From Litoribacillus peritrichatus (GTDB taxonomy: Bacteria; Pseudomonadota; Gammaproteobacteria; Pseudomonadales; Litoribrevibacteraceae), in NCBI RefSeq assembly GCF_039537985.1, contig NZ_BAABBN010000007.1, positions 1,240,001-1,304,000 on the forward strand: DNA of 64,000 nt, in the 5' to 3' direction. Within the stretch, counting starts at the first letter, position 1, and each line of letters opens with the position of its first letter. Shown one piece after another: positions 1-8,848 of the stretch. Made by a program: the position numbers and the translations under genes. The notes under the pieces are model-generated. The model did not search any database. It saw only the letters and a list, made by a program, of their open reading frames with translations, and had not been told where the DNA came from.

Positions 1-436
1 CATGGTGACCAAGTGGGGCTTGTCTGAAAAGATGGGGCCATTGATGTATGACGAAGATGATGGTGAAGTATTTCTGGGTCGTTCATCTGGCGGAAGCAGT
101 AAGGCGATGTCTGGTGTGACGGCTAAACTGATTGATGAAGAAGTCAGGCGTATCGCTGATGAGTGTTATGAGCGTGCCCGGACTATTCTTGTGGATAATC
201 GTGATAAATTGGACATGATGGCCGATGCTTTGATGAAGTATGAAACCATCGATGCGAAACAAATTGATGACATTATGAATGGCGAAGAACCAAAAGATCC
301 TGAAGGTTGGGATGATGGGGCCTCGGGTTCAGCTTCGGGTTCCGGTTCTTCGGAAGATAAACCGGATTCTTCGGAAGAGACTAAGAATGTCGACATGAAG
401 GACTCAAGCGTGGGTGGTCCGGCAAGTCAAAGCTAA
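1..436 (+). CDS. ftsH: FtsH membrane AAA+ zinc protease, C-terminal part
   Basis: Only the last 144 codons lie in the window; the gene enters from the left edge, so the methionine at base 2 is internal. FtsH is a hexameric inner-membrane ATP-dependent protease that degrades misassembled membrane proteins and selected cytosolic regulators. The visible part is the end of the M41 peptidase domain: the conserved MVTKWGLSEKMGPLMY stretch opens it, followed by the helical segment ending in ALMKYETIDAKQIDDIM. The last 40 or so residues are a Gly/Ser/Asp/Glu-rich low-complexity tail, as is usual at FtsH C-termini. ftsH-folP-glmM order matches E. coli and Pseudomonas. The AAA module and HEXXH zinc site would be upstream of the window. 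Confidence 0.95.
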   Translation, partial: MVTKWGLSEKMGPLMYDEDDGEVFLGRSSGGSSKAMSGVTAKLIDEEVRRIADECYERARTILVDNRDKLDMMADALMKYETIDAKQIDDIMNGEEPKDPEGWDDGASGSASGSGSSEDKPDSSEETKNVDMKDSSVGGPASQS

Positions 437-529
437 TTGAGTATGTGTTTTGTGGGTGTTAGTAAGGCTGAAGGAATAAGTTCAGCGTTGCTAGCACCTT
501 TTCTGTTTTTGTAACATAAGAATTTTTTC

Positions 530-1351
530 ATGCAGTTTGGTTCAATACAGCTCGATCTGGATCGGGTTCATGTGATGGGTGTTCTGAATGTAACACCGGA
601 CTCCTTTTCTGATGGCGGTCGTTTTGCGACGTTGGATAATGCTTTGATGCAGGCTGAATCCATGTTTCAGTCCGGCGCTACTTTTATTGATGTGGGTGGT
701 GAGTCCACTCGACCTGGTGCGAAAGAAGTATCTCTTCAGGAAGAGATGGACAGGGTTTTACCTGTGGTTGAGGCGCTTTCAGAAACTCAGGAAGTTGTTA
801 TTTCAGTGGATAGTAGTTCACCTCAGCTGTTACATGAAGCCTCAAAGATTGGTATGGGGCTGATTAATGATGTCAGGGCGTTACAACGAGAGGGCGCACT
901 TGAGGTTGCATCGGAAACACAGTTGCCTATATGTTTGATGCATATGCAGGGCAGCCCTCAGTGTATGCAGGAAAATCCAAATTACAAAAATGCGATTGAT
1001 GATATATCGACTTTTTTTGAGGAACGGATACAGGCTTGTATTGGGGCTGGAATCTCAAAAGATAAGTTGATCTTAGATCCCGGGTTTGGGTTTGGTAAGA
1101 CTTTGACACATAATTTGATGTTGCTTAAACAGCTGACAGTGTTTGAGAGGTTTGACTTGCCTTTGTTGGTCGGACTCTCCAGAAAATCGATGCTTGGTCA
1201 AATAACGGGCAAAGAGGTGGCGGAACGGCTAGCGGCAAGTTTGTCATCTTCCGTCATTGCTGCGATGAATGGTGCTCGTATCATTCGAGTGCACGATGTT
1301 GAAGAAACAGTGGATGCTTTAAAGGTAGTGCAGGCAATGCTGGATGTGTAA
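530..1351 (+). CDS. folP: Dihydropteroate synthase
   Basis: A 273-residue TIM-barrel enzyme that joins 4-aminobenzoate to the dihydropterin pyrophosphate in folate synthesis; it is the sulfonamide target. Signature motifs are visible: MGVLNVTPDSFSDGG at residues 16-30, FIDVGGESTRPGA at about 52-64, DPGFGFGKT near 187, GLSRKSMLG near 217 and IIRVHDV near the C-terminus. Length is normal for the family. It lies between ftsH and glmM as in most gammaproteobacteria, 19 bases before the earliest possible glmM start, so the two are probably cotranscribed. No good Shine-Dalgarno precedes the ATG, but the start fits homologue length. Confidence 0.96.
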   Translation: MQFGSIQLDLDRVHVMGVLNVTPDSFSDGGRFATLDNALMQAESMFQSGATFIDVGGESTRPGAKEVSLQEEMDRVLPVVEALSETQEVVISVDSSSPQLLHEASKIGMGLINDVRALQREGALEVASETQLPICLMHMQGSPQCMQENPNYKNAIDDISTFFEERIQACIGAGISKDKLILDPGFGFGKTLTHNLMLLKQLTVFERFDLPLLVGLSRKSMLGQITGKEVAERLAASLSSSVIAAMNGARIIRVHDVEETVDALKVVQAMLDV

Positions 1352-1397
1352 TAAGATTTCCAGGTAGTGGTTGCCTGATAATAATAAGGACATAAAA

Positions 1398-2741
1398 GTG
1401 AGTAAGCGTAAATATTTTGGTACTGATGGTATTCGAGGTCGAGTAGGGCAGGCGCCTATTACTCCTGAGTTTGTTATGAAGCTTGGTTGGGCTGCGGGTA
1501 AGGTGTTTCGCCGGCAGGGAGTCAGTACTATTTTAATCGGTAAGGATACTCGGGTATCAGGTTATATGTTTGAATCTGCGCTCGAAGCTGGTTTGTCGGC
1601 AGCGGGCGTTAATATTGGTTTGTTGGGGCCGATACCAACGCCGGCCATTGCCTACCTTACAAGAACATTTAAGGCGCAGGCGGGTATTGTGATCAGTGCC
1701 TCGCATAATCCTTTTTATGATAATGGGATCAAGTTTTTTTCGGCTCAGGGTACCAAGCTGCCGGATGAGCTGGAAAACCAAATTGAGGCAATGATTGACG
1801 CGCCGATGGAGGTAGTGGACTCCTCTGAGCTAGGTAAGGCGTTTCGAATTGAAGATGCTCGCGGCCGATACGTTGAGTTTTGTAAAAGTCGCGTGTCTGA
1901 TGAGATTAACTTATCGGGCCTGAAGATGGTTGTGGATTGTGCGAATGGCGCGACGTATCAGGTTGGCCCTTCGGTGCTTTCAGAGTTGGGTGCTGATATA
2001 AGTGAAATTCATGTCAATCCCGACGGATTTAACATTAATGAGGGTTGTGGCTCGACCAGCCCAGAGGTGCTTAAGCGTGTTGTGCTGGCTGAAAAGGCTG
2101 ACTTGGGCATTGCGTTTGACGGGGACGGTGACCGGTTAATGTTCATCGATCATGAAGGTCAGTCAGTGGATGGTGATGAGATCTTGTATATTTTGGCGAG
2201 GCATCAAAAACTGACGGGCACAATGAATGGCGGTGTTGTCGGTACTACCATGTCTAACTTGGGGCTGGAGCGCGCTTTGGCTGATATGGATATTCCTTTC
2301 GTCCGGGCGGATGTAGGGGATCGCTTTGTCATGGAAGCTCTGAAAGAAAAGAATTGGTCTCTGGGTGGAGAAAACTCAGGTCATGTTGTAATTCGAGATA
2401 TGACTACGACCGGTGATGGTGTTATTTCGGCGTTAAAGGTGCTGGAAGTCATGCATGAAACCGGGTCGTCATTGGCTGAGCTGCGTCGGGGTATGACTAA
2501 ATGCCCTCAGGTGCTGTTAAACGTGACTGTGGCTGATAAACAAAAAGTCATGAACAGCAAAGAGGTGTTGGCTGCTGTGACGGATGTAGAGTCTTCCATG
2601 GGGGATCGCGGACGTGTCTTGTTGAGACCGTCAGGAACGGAACCTTTGGTGCGGGTAATGGTTGAAGGTGTGGACAGCGCTGAGATTCAATCGGAAGCTG
2701 AAAAACTGGTTTCGATTGTCGAGCGAGTTGCGAACGGATAG
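1398..2741 (+). CDS. glmM: Phosphoglucosamine mutase
   Basis: Converts glucosamine-6-phosphate to glucosamine-1-phosphate for UDP-GlcNAc, peptidoglycan and LPS synthesis. The protein has about 447 residues. The FGTDGIRG opening, the catalytic serine motif ISASHNPFYDNGIKFF near residue 100, the metal loop DGDGDR near 240 and the sugar-phosphate loop RPSGTEPLVRV near the end are all present. The reading frame is open from a TTG at 1371, but I prefer the GTG at 1398: AAGGA lies seven bases upstream, and the resulting N-terminus (MSKRKYFGTDGIRG) matches known GlmM proteins. It follows folP closely and probably shares its transcript. Confidence 0.95.
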   Translation: MSKRKYFGTDGIRGRVGQAPITPEFVMKLGWAAGKVFRRQGVSTILIGKDTRVSGYMFESALEAGLSAAGVNIGLLGPIPTPAIAYLTRTFKAQAGIVISASHNPFYDNGIKFFSAQGTKLPDELENQIEAMIDAPMEVVDSSELGKAFRIEDARGRYVEFCKSRVSDEINLSGLKMVVDCANGATYQVGPSVLSELGADISEIHVNPDGFNINEGCGSTSPEVLKRVVLAEKADLGIAFDGDGDRLMFIDHEGQSVDGDEILYILARHQKLTGTMNGGVVGTTMSNLGLERALADMDIPFVRADVGDRFVMEALKEKNWSLGGENSGHVVIRDMTTTGDGVISALKVLEVMHETGSSLAELRRGMTKCPQVLLNVTVADKQKVMNSKEVLAAVTDVESSMGDRGRVLLRPSGTEPLVRVMVEGVDSAEIQSEAEKLVSIVERVANG

Positions 2742-2803
2742 CCCTTGCTATTCAAAAATAAAGAATATAGTATTGTCGCCCGCTCAGGGTTATGGAGACG
2801 AGC

Positions 2804-3550
2804 ATGCGAAAATCATTAGTTGCTGGCAATTGGAAAATGAATGGTTCATTGGAAACCGTTGATGCGTTGGCAGAGGGTATTGTTCAGAATCAAGCTGAGA
2901 TAGGTTGTGATGTCTTAGTATGCCCTGTATCGGTACATCTTGATCGAGTCTCTCGGTTGATTGATGGCAGCTTGGTGAAGTTGGGTGCTCAGAACTGTTC
3001 GGATAAGAGTTCTGGGGCTTACACCGGCGAAGTTTCTGCAGAAATGCTGAAAGAGGTCGGTTGCAGTTTTGTAATTCTTGGTCACTCAGAAAGGCGAACG
3101 TTGTTTTCTGAAGGTGATGAGCTGATACGCAATAAATTACTTTCCGTATTAGACGCAGGTCTGATTCCTGTGTTGTGTGTAGGCGAAACGCTTGATGAGC
3201 GTGAGCAGGGGGTTGCGGAAGCGGTTGTTAAGGCGCAAGTATTGGCAGCACTGAAGGGTGTTACGAAAAATCTTGAGTCTGTGGTGGTTGCGTACGAGCC
3301 TGTGTGGGCTATCGGGACGGGTTTGACTGCTACGCCAGAGCAAGCTCAGGCAATGCATGCTTTTATTCGGTCTGTGTTAGCGGAGATCTCTGAAGAGTTA
3401 TCTCTGAAAGTAAGAATTTTGTATGGTGGTAGTGTTAAGCCGGAGAATGCGCGAGAAATATTTGGACAGCCGGATATTGATGGTGGGTTGATTGGCGGTG
3501 CTTCACTTAAAGTAAAAGATTTTATCTCAATTTGTCAGGCAGCAGGATAA
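2804..3550 (+). CDS. tpiA: Triosephosphate isomerase
   Basis: Interconverts dihydroxyacetone phosphate and glyceraldehyde-3-phosphate in glycolysis and gluconeogenesis. The 248-residue protein shows the substrate lysine motif AGNWKMNG at the N-terminus, the catalytic histidine in ILGHSERR, the catalytic glutamate in VAYEPVWAIGTG with loop 6 following, and the phosphate-binding GLIGGASL near the C-terminus. An in-frame ATG lies 12 bases earlier, but the ATG at 2804 has GGAG six bases upstream and gives the standard MRKSLVAGNWK start. Position between glmM and secG is conserved in pseudomonads and relatives. Confidence 0.96.
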   Translation: MRKSLVAGNWKMNGSLETVDALAEGIVQNQAEIGCDVLVCPVSVHLDRVSRLIDGSLVKLGAQNCSDKSSGAYTGEVSAEMLKEVGCSFVILGHSERRTLFSEGDELIRNKLLSVLDAGLIPVLCVGETLDEREQGVAEAVVKAQVLAALKGVTKNLESVVVAYEPVWAIGTGLTATPEQAQAMHAFIRSVLAEISEELSLKVRILYGGSVKPENAREIFGQPDIDGGLIGGASLKVKDFISICQAAG

Positions 3551-3554
3551 AAGT

Positions 3555-3923
3555 ATGGAAGTTGTTTTATTGAGTTTGCATGTTTTATTTGCAGTCGCTA
3601 TTATAGCGCTCGTTTTACTTCAGCAAGGTAAAGGTGCTGATGCTGGCGCAGCTTTTGGTGGCGGCGGTGGCGGTGCATCGCAAACGGTATTTGGAAGTCA
3701 GGGTTCTGGTAACTTTTTAACTAAGTCGACTTCTACATTGGCTATCTTATTTTTTGCTACAAGCTTGGGTTTAGCAATGTACGCTAAGAAGCAGGCAGAG
3801 AATGCAGAGCAAGCTGGTTTACCTCAGGTGCAAGAACAAGTTGAAGCGCCTGTTGTTGAAGATGCTGCGGAATTACCAGCGATTGAAACAGCAGAAGATG
3901 AAGTTCCTCAAGTTTCAGAGTAA
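3555..3923 (+). CDS. secG: Preprotein translocase subunit SecG
   Basis: Small inner-membrane subunit of the SecYEG channel that assists protein export. The 122-residue protein has two hydrophobic helices (about residues 3-22 and 55-75) separated by a Gly/Ala-rich loop with the typical QQGKGADAGAAFGGG sequence, then an acidic Glu/Ala/Val-rich cytoplasmic tail. The gene starts four bases after the tpiA stop; its Shine-Dalgarno AGGAT overlaps that stop, suggesting translational coupling. A tRNA-Leu gene follows 15 bases later, as in E. coli. Confidence 0.93.
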   Translation: MEVVLLSLHVLFAVAIIALVLLQQGKGADAGAAFGGGGGGASQTVFGSQGSGNFLTKSTSTLAILFFATSLGLAMYAKKQAENAEQAGLPQVQEQVEAPVVEDAAELPAIETAEDEVPQVSE

Positions 3924-3938
3924 TCTCTGAAACTTAAA

Positions 3939-4025
3939 GCCGAAGTGGTGAAATTGGTAGACACGCCATCTTGAGGGGGTGGTGACTGTATGGTCGTGCC
4001 GGTTCGAGTCCGGCCTTCGGCACCA
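3939..4025 (+). tRNA. leuU: tRNA-Leu (GAG)
   Basis: An 87-nt class II tRNA. Acceptor strands GCCGAAG and CTTCGGC pair perfectly, followed by A and an encoded CCA. The anticodon stem CCATC/GGTGG closes a 7-base loop with GAG in the middle, reading CUC/CUU. There is a long variable arm and a GGTTCGAGTCC T-arm. The secG-leuU arrangement is the same as in E. coli. Confidence 0.96.
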
Positions 4026-4089
4026 ATTATTGACCTGAGTAAGGGTGAGGACTATAATTGCCTCGGCCTTGAAAGGTCATGTGAAAAAT

Positions 4090-4112
4090 GCCCCGCAAGT
4101 AGGGGCTTTTTT
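4090..4112 (+). terminator. Rho-independent terminator after tRNA-Leu
   Basis: GCCCC, a seven-base loop and GGGGC, followed by six T. It sits about 65 bases after tRNA-Leu and probably ends the secG/tRNA transcript. Confidence 0.75.
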
Positions 4113-4136
4113 CTAGCAGGAGAATATTTCAAGGAA

Positions 4137-4163
4137 TGGGCTATAGGCCCATTTTTTATTTCT
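4137..4163 (+). terminator. Second terminator-like hairpin before rimP
   Basis: TGGGC and GCCCA pair around a five-base loop and are followed directly by six T and a further T-rich stretch. It lies 25 bases after the first hairpin and about 45 bases before the rimP start. It could be a tandem terminator or an attenuator of the rimP-nusA-infB operon. Confidence 0.6.
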
Positions 4164-4207
4164 TTTTTTCCTACTTTTTGTTTTTGAACGTATGGAGTAA
4201 GGTGCAT

Positions 4208-4666
4208 TTGAGTACCAAAACTGACCAGTTAAAAGAAATGTTGGCTCCGGTTGTCGAGTCATTGGGTTATGTTTGTTGGGGGATTGAATACGTTCCTCAG
4301 GGGAAACATACCGTGTTGTGTGTATTTATTGATCATGAAAATGGCATCCAAGTGGATGATTGCGCAAAAGTTAGTCGTCAAATCAGTGCGGTGTTGGATG
4401 TAGAAGACCCGATCAGCTCTGAATATGATTTGCAGGTTTCGTCTCCAGGAATGGATAGACCGTTATTCACTCTGGAGCAGTTTGAAAAGTATATCGGTGA
4501 AGTCGTGGCGGTTAAGTTACGGTTTCCTTTTGAAGGGCGCAGGAAGTTTACCGGGCGTCTGAACGGTGTGGAAGGGGGCGATGTGGTTGTTCATGTGGAC
4601 AATCATGAGTATTGCTTGCCAATTGACTCGATAGAAAAAGCCAACGTCGAGCCACAGTTTAAGTGA
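4208..4666 (+). CDS. rimP: Ribosome maturation factor RimP
   Basis: Assembly factor for the 30S subunit. The 152-residue protein has the N-terminal alpha/beta domain with IQVDDCAKVSRQISAVLDVE and the family hallmark VSSPGMDRPLFT at about residues 80-91, then an SH3-like C-terminal domain. The frame is open from an ATG at 4136, but that would add a hydrophobic 24-residue leader encoded by the terminator T-tract. The TTG at 4208, preceded by GGAGTAAGG, gives the expected length; GTG at 4202 is the alternative. It heads the rimP-nusA-infB operon. Confidence 0.93.
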   Translation: MSTKTDQLKEMLAPVVESLGYVCWGIEYVPQGKHTVLCVFIDHENGIQVDDCAKVSRQISAVLDVEDPISSEYDLQVSSPGMDRPLFTLEQFEKYIGEVVAVKLRFPFEGRRKFTGRLNGVEGGDVVVHVDNHEYCLPIDSIEKANVEPQFK

Positions 4667-4693
4667 CAGTTATTAGTTTAAGGGTAGAGTGAA

Positions 4694-6178
4694 ATGGGAA
4701 AAGAAATTCTGCTGGTAGCTGAAGCGGTTTCTAACGAAAAGGGAGTGGACCGCGAGATCATCTTTGAAGCAATGGAATTGGCGTTGGCAACGGCAACTCG
4801 GAAACGCTACGAAGAAGACGAAGACAGTGATATCTATGTGAACATTGACCGTAAGACAGGTGATTTTGAATCGTTTCGTCGTTGGGTCGTGGTTGCAGAT
4901 GACCAGGTAGCAAAATTAGGGACGGAGTTTACAACGGAAGAAGCGGCTGAGAAAGATGCTTCTTTGCAGATAGGCGACGTTTACGAAGAACAGGTTGAGA
5001 ACGTTGAGTTTGGCCGTATTGGTGCACAGGCCGCCAAACAAATTATTGTTCAGAAAGTACGTGAAGCCGAACGTCTGAAAATTGTTGGTTTATACCAAGA
5101 GCGCGTTGGTGAATTGGTAACTGGTGTGGTCAAGAAAGTTGGCCGTGATAAGTTGTTTATCGATTTAGGTAACAATGCTGAAGCCGAATTGCCTCGTGAT
5201 CAATTGATTGGTCGAGAATCATTTCGTATCAGTGAGCGTGTACGTGCTTTGTTGCAGTGCATTAAAGAAGACACTCGTGGCCCACGTATGATGCTGAGTC
5301 GTTCAGCACCAGAGGTGTTGATTGAGTTGTTCCGCATCGAAGTGCCTGAAATTGCAGAAGAAGTCATTGAAATTAAGGGTGCTGCTCGTGATCCTGGTTT
5401 AAGAGCGAAAATCGCTGTTAAAACCAACGACAAACGTATCGACCCTGTGGGTGCTTGTGTTGGTATGCGAGGTTCTCGTGTTCAGGCGGTATCGAATGAA
5501 CTGGGCGGTGAGCGTATTGATATTGTCCTTTGGGATGATAATCCGGCGCAATTAGTTATTAATGCAATGGCCCCGGCTGAAGTAGCTTCCATTGTTATTG
5601 ATGAAGATACTCACACGATGGATGTTGCAGTTTCTGAAGATAACCTTGCTAAAGCGATTGGTAAAGGCGGACAAAACGTTCGGTTGGCCAGCGAATTAAC
5701 AGGTTGGTCATTGAATGTGATGACAGAAGAAGAAGCAGGTCAAAAGCAAAAGGCAGAGCATTCCAGCTTGATAAGTACCTTTGTTAATGGCCTTGATGTG
5801 GATGAGGATTTTGCTGACTTCTTGGTTGAAGAGGGCTTTAGTAGTCTGGAAGAAGTAGCTTATGTTCCTCTTGAAGAAATGCTTGAGATTGATGGATTGG
5901 ATGAAGATACAATCATTGAATTGCGTGCTCGAGCTAAAGACTCTCTTTTGAATAATGAACTGACTTCTGAAGAGGGTCTCGATGAAGCTGTCCTTGCAAT
6001 TGAAGGGATGGATCATGATATTGCGCTTGCTTTAAGCCAAGCCGGTGTTAAATCGTTGGATGATCTGGCAGAGCAGTCTGTTGATGATTTGATGGATATT
6101 AAAGTGATAACCGACGAAGAGTTGGCTGCGAAATTTATTATGGCAGCTCGTGCTCATTGGTTTGAAGATGAAGCGTAA
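4694..6178 (+). CDS. nusA: Transcription termination/antitermination factor NusA
   Basis: RNA polymerase-associated factor for pausing, termination and rRNA antitermination. The 494-residue protein is the full gammaproteobacterial form: an N-terminal RNAP-binding domain (about 1-125), an S1 domain (about 135-200, starting GELVTGVVKKVGRDKLFID), tandem KH domains (about 230-345, with GACVGMRGSRVQAV and AIGKGGQNVRLA), and two C-terminal acidic helix-hairpin-helix repeats that in E. coli contact the alpha C-terminal domain. It lies 27 bases after rimP and 26 before infB. Confidence 0.97.
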   Translation: MGKEILLVAEAVSNEKGVDREIIFEAMELALATATRKRYEEDEDSDIYVNIDRKTGDFESFRRWVVVADDQVAKLGTEFTTEEAAEKDASLQIGDVYEEQVENVEFGRIGAQAAKQIIVQKVREAERLKIVGLYQERVGELVTGVVKKVGRDKLFIDLGNNAEAELPRDQLIGRESFRISERVRALLQCIKEDTRGPRMMLSRSAPEVLIELFRIEVPEIAEEVIEIKGAARDPGLRAKIAVKTNDKRIDPVGACVGMRGSRVQAVSNELGGERIDIVLWDDNPAQLVINAMAPAEVASIVIDEDTHTMDVAVSEDNLAKAIGKGGQNVRLASELTGWSLNVMTEEEAGQKQKAEHSSLISTFVNGLDVDEDFADFLVEEGFSSLEEVAYVPLEEMLEIDGLDEDTIIELRARAKDSLLNNELTSEEGLDEAVLAIEGMDHDIALALSQAGVKSLDDLAEQSVDDLMDIKVITDEELAAKFIMAARAHWFEDEA

Positions 6179-6204
6179 GGCTGACGAAGGAGTAATACCA
6201 AGCT

Positions 6205-8724
6205 ATGGCAGAATTGACAGTAAAACAGTTGGCCGAGGTGGTTGGTGTACCAACCGATAAACTGCTCTCTCAAATGAAAGATGCGGGCTTGACCCAAAAA
6301 TCTGAGTCGGAAATGGTGACTGAAGTGGAAAAGCAATCCTTGCTGGACCACTTAAAACGCAGTCACGGTGATAACGACGGTTCACCTAAAAAAATTACGC
6401 TTCAGCGTAAGACCAAATCAACCATCAAAGCCCCAGCCGGTCGTGGCAAAACCGTTAACGTAGAAGTGCGCAAAAAGCGTACATACGTTAAACGCACACC
6501 TGTTGATGCAGTTGAAACAGAAGAGAAAGCAGAAGCTCCAGTGGCTGCTGAGCCTCAGGTAGAAGAAACAGTACAGGCACCGGTAGAAACTCCGGTGGTT
6601 GAAACACCTGTTGAGGAAGTATCAGCACCTGAAACCGTTGCTGAAGAAAAGGCCGCTGAACCGGCCCCGGCAGCTCCAGCAGAAGCACCTTCAAAAGCAG
6701 AAGCAACTCAAGCGCCTGCGGATCAGCCAAAGAAAGAAGCTAAAAAGGATCGTCCTAAGAAAGTGCATAATAAGCAATCTACTCCGCCAGCATCTAAAAA
6801 AGGTGCCGGAGCAAAAACTGAAGAAAGCAGAAAACGCACTGAGCACAAATCCAAAGGTGGTGCCGGCCGAATTCATATTGATGATGAATTCGGTGAGTCA
6901 CGTATGCGTCGCCCTAAGAAAAAGCGTAAAGATTCAAATAAACACGCTTTTGCTATGCCGACAGCACCAATCGTTCGTGAAGTTAGTGTGCCTGAAACAA
7001 TCACCGTTGGTGATTTGGCTCAGAAGATGTCTGTGAAAGCAGCTGAAGTAATCAAAGTCATGTTCTCTATGGGCTCTATGGTTACAATTAATGAAGTGCT
7101 GGATCAAGCCACTGCTCAGTTGATTGTTGAAGAGATGGGGCATACCTTTAAGCTACTTCGTGATAACGCAGTAGAGTTTGAAGTTACAGAAGATGTTGAG
7201 TATTCAACTGAAGAAACGCCTCGTGCACCAGTTGTAACTGTGATGGGTCACGTTGACCATGGTAAGACGTCGCTTCTTGACTATATTCGTAAAGCCAGCG
7301 TAACTTCCGGTGAGTCTGGTGGTATTACTCAGCACATTGGTGCGTACCACGTAGAAACTGGTCATGGCATGATCAGCTTCCTGGATACGCCTGGACATGC
7401 CGCATTTACTGCAATGCGTGCTCGTGGTGCGAAAGCAACGGATATCGTAATTCTGGTTGTTGCTGCGGATGATGGTGTGATGCCTCAGACAAGAGAAGCT
7501 ATTCAGCATGCCCGTGCAGCTGAGGTGCCTCTGGTCGTTGCCGTAAACAAGATTGATAAAGAAGGTGCTGATCCGGATCGTGTTAAGAACGAACTGGCAC
7601 AAGAAGAAGTTATCCCTGAAGATTGGGGTGGTGATGTTCAGTTTGTGAATGTGTCTGCTCACAGTGGAGAAGGCATTGAGGCACTACTGGATTCAGTTCT
7701 GCTTCAGGCTGAATTGTTAGAGCTTAAAGCGCCGGCTCAAGGCCCTGCTAAAGGTATTGTCGTTGAGTCTAAACTGGATCGCGGACGTGGTTCTGTTGCA
7801 ACGGTACTTGTTCAGGCGGGTAACCTGAAGAAAGGTGATATCGTGCTTGCTGGCCAGCAGTTTGGTCGTGTTCGTGCACTTGTTGATGAAAACGGGCAGC
7901 CAATTGATGAAGCCGGGCCTTCCATTCCGGTTGAAATTCTGGGCTTGGATGGAACGCCTGCTGCAGGTGACGAATTCATTGTTGTGCCGAGTGAGAAGAA
8001 AGCGCGTGAAGTGGCTAACTTCCGTCAAGGTAAATACCGTGAAGTTAAGCTGGCGCGTCAGCAAGCTTCTAAGCTTGAAAACATCTTTGAGAACATGGGC
8101 AAAGGTGAAGTTAGCGAGTTGAACATTGTTCTGAAGACCGATGTACGTGGTTCTTTGGAAGCAATTACAACTTCTCTGCAGGATTTGTCTACCGATGAAG
8201 TGGCGGTTCGTATTATTAGCAGCGGTGTGGGTGGAATCAGCGAAACTGATGCTAACCTTGCATTGGCTTCTAATGCCATCATCTTCGGCTTCAACGTGCG
8301 TGCAGATAACTCCGCTAGAGAGATTATTGAGCGTGAAGAAGTAGATCTGCGTTACTACTCAGTCATCTATAACATCATTGATGATGTTAAACAGGCACTG
8401 ACAGGTCTGTTGGCTCCTGAATTCCGTGAGGAGATTGTAGGTGTTGCTGAAGTACGTGATGTGTTCCGTTCACCTAAGTTTGGCTCGATTGCCGGTTCCA
8501 TGGTAATTGAAGGAACGATCTTCCGTAACGATAAGATTCGAGTGCTTCGTGATAACGTGGTTATCTATGAAGGTGAGCTGGAATCTCTGCGTCGCTTTAA
8601 AGATGACGTCAATGAAGTTCGTAATGGCTTTGAGTGTGGTATCGGTGTTAAGAACTACACAGATGTTAAGCCAGGCGATAAGATTGAAGTCTTCAAGAGC
8701 GTTCAGGTCGAACGTACTCTTTAA
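6205..8724 (+). CDS. infB: Translation initiation factor IF-2
   Basis: GTPase that brings initiator tRNA to the 30S subunit. The 839-residue protein has an N-terminal IF2_N subdomain, then a long Ala/Glu/Pro/Lys-rich linker (about 95-240), a second IF2_N module near 255-310, and the G domain with GHVDHGKTS (G1), DTPGHAAF (G3) and NKID (G4), followed by domains II to IV. The linker's biased codons create long spurious ORFs in other frames (for example 6599-7036). It ends the rimP-nusA-infB block; a terminator-like stem separates it from rbfA. Confidence 0.97.
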   Translation: MAELTVKQLAEVVGVPTDKLLSQMKDAGLTQKSESEMVTEVEKQSLLDHLKRSHGDNDGSPKKITLQRKTKSTIKAPAGRGKTVNVEVRKKRTYVKRTPVDAVETEEKAEAPVAAEPQVEETVQAPVETPVVETPVEEVSAPETVAEEKAAEPAPAAPAEAPSKAEATQAPADQPKKEAKKDRPKKVHNKQSTPPASKKGAGAKTEESRKRTEHKSKGGAGRIHIDDEFGESRMRRPKKKRKDSNKHAFAMPTAPIVREVSVPETITVGDLAQKMSVKAAEVIKVMFSMGSMVTINEVLDQATAQLIVEEMGHTFKLLRDNAVEFEVTEDVEYSTEETPRAPVVTVMGHVDHGKTSLLDYIRKASVTSGESGGITQHIGAYHVETGHGMISFLDTPGHAAFTAMRARGAKATDIVILVVAADDGVMPQTREAIQHARAAEVPLVVAVNKIDKEGADPDRVKNELAQEEVIPEDWGGDVQFVNVSAHSGEGIEALLDSVLLQAELLELKAPAQGPAKGIVVESKLDRGRGSVATVLVQAGNLKKGDIVLAGQQFGRVRALVDENGQPIDEAGPSIPVEILGLDGTPAAGDEFIVVPSEKKAREVANFRQGKYREVKLARQQASKLENIFENMGKGEVSELNIVLKTDVRGSLEAITTSLQDLSTDEVAVRIISSGVGGISETDANLALASNAIIFGFNVRADNSAREIIEREEVDLRYYSVIYNIIDDVKQALTGLLAPEFREEIVGVAEVRDVFRSPKFGSIAGSMVIEGTIFRNDKIRVLRDNVVIYEGELESLRRFKDDVNEVRNGFECGIGVKNYTDVKPGDKIEVFKSVQVERTL

Positions 8725-8786
8725 GCAAGGTGACTCACTTTTCTATGGCTCGTATGAGTGATTAGGAGTGAAAGTCTTAGAGAATT

Positions 8787-8832
8787 GCTCGGAGTTAAGG
8801 TGTAAACCTTACTTCGAGCTTTTCTTGTTTTT
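8787..8832 (+). terminator. Terminator-like hairpin between infB and rbfA
   Basis: A 14-bp stem with one bulged base (GCTCGGAGT and AAGGT pairing with ACCTT and ACTTCGAGC) is followed by TTTTCTTGTTTTT. It may end or attenuate the infB transcript ahead of rbfA-truB. Confidence 0.6.
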
Positions 8833-8848
8833 ATAGGTAGTAATTAGA

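Noticed and set aside
6599..7036. Long + strand ORF inside infB
   Set aside because: It is the out-of-frame shadow of the Ala/Glu/Pro/Lys-rich linker of IF-2 and encodes low-complexity Lys/Leu/Gln sequence with no ribosome-binding site.
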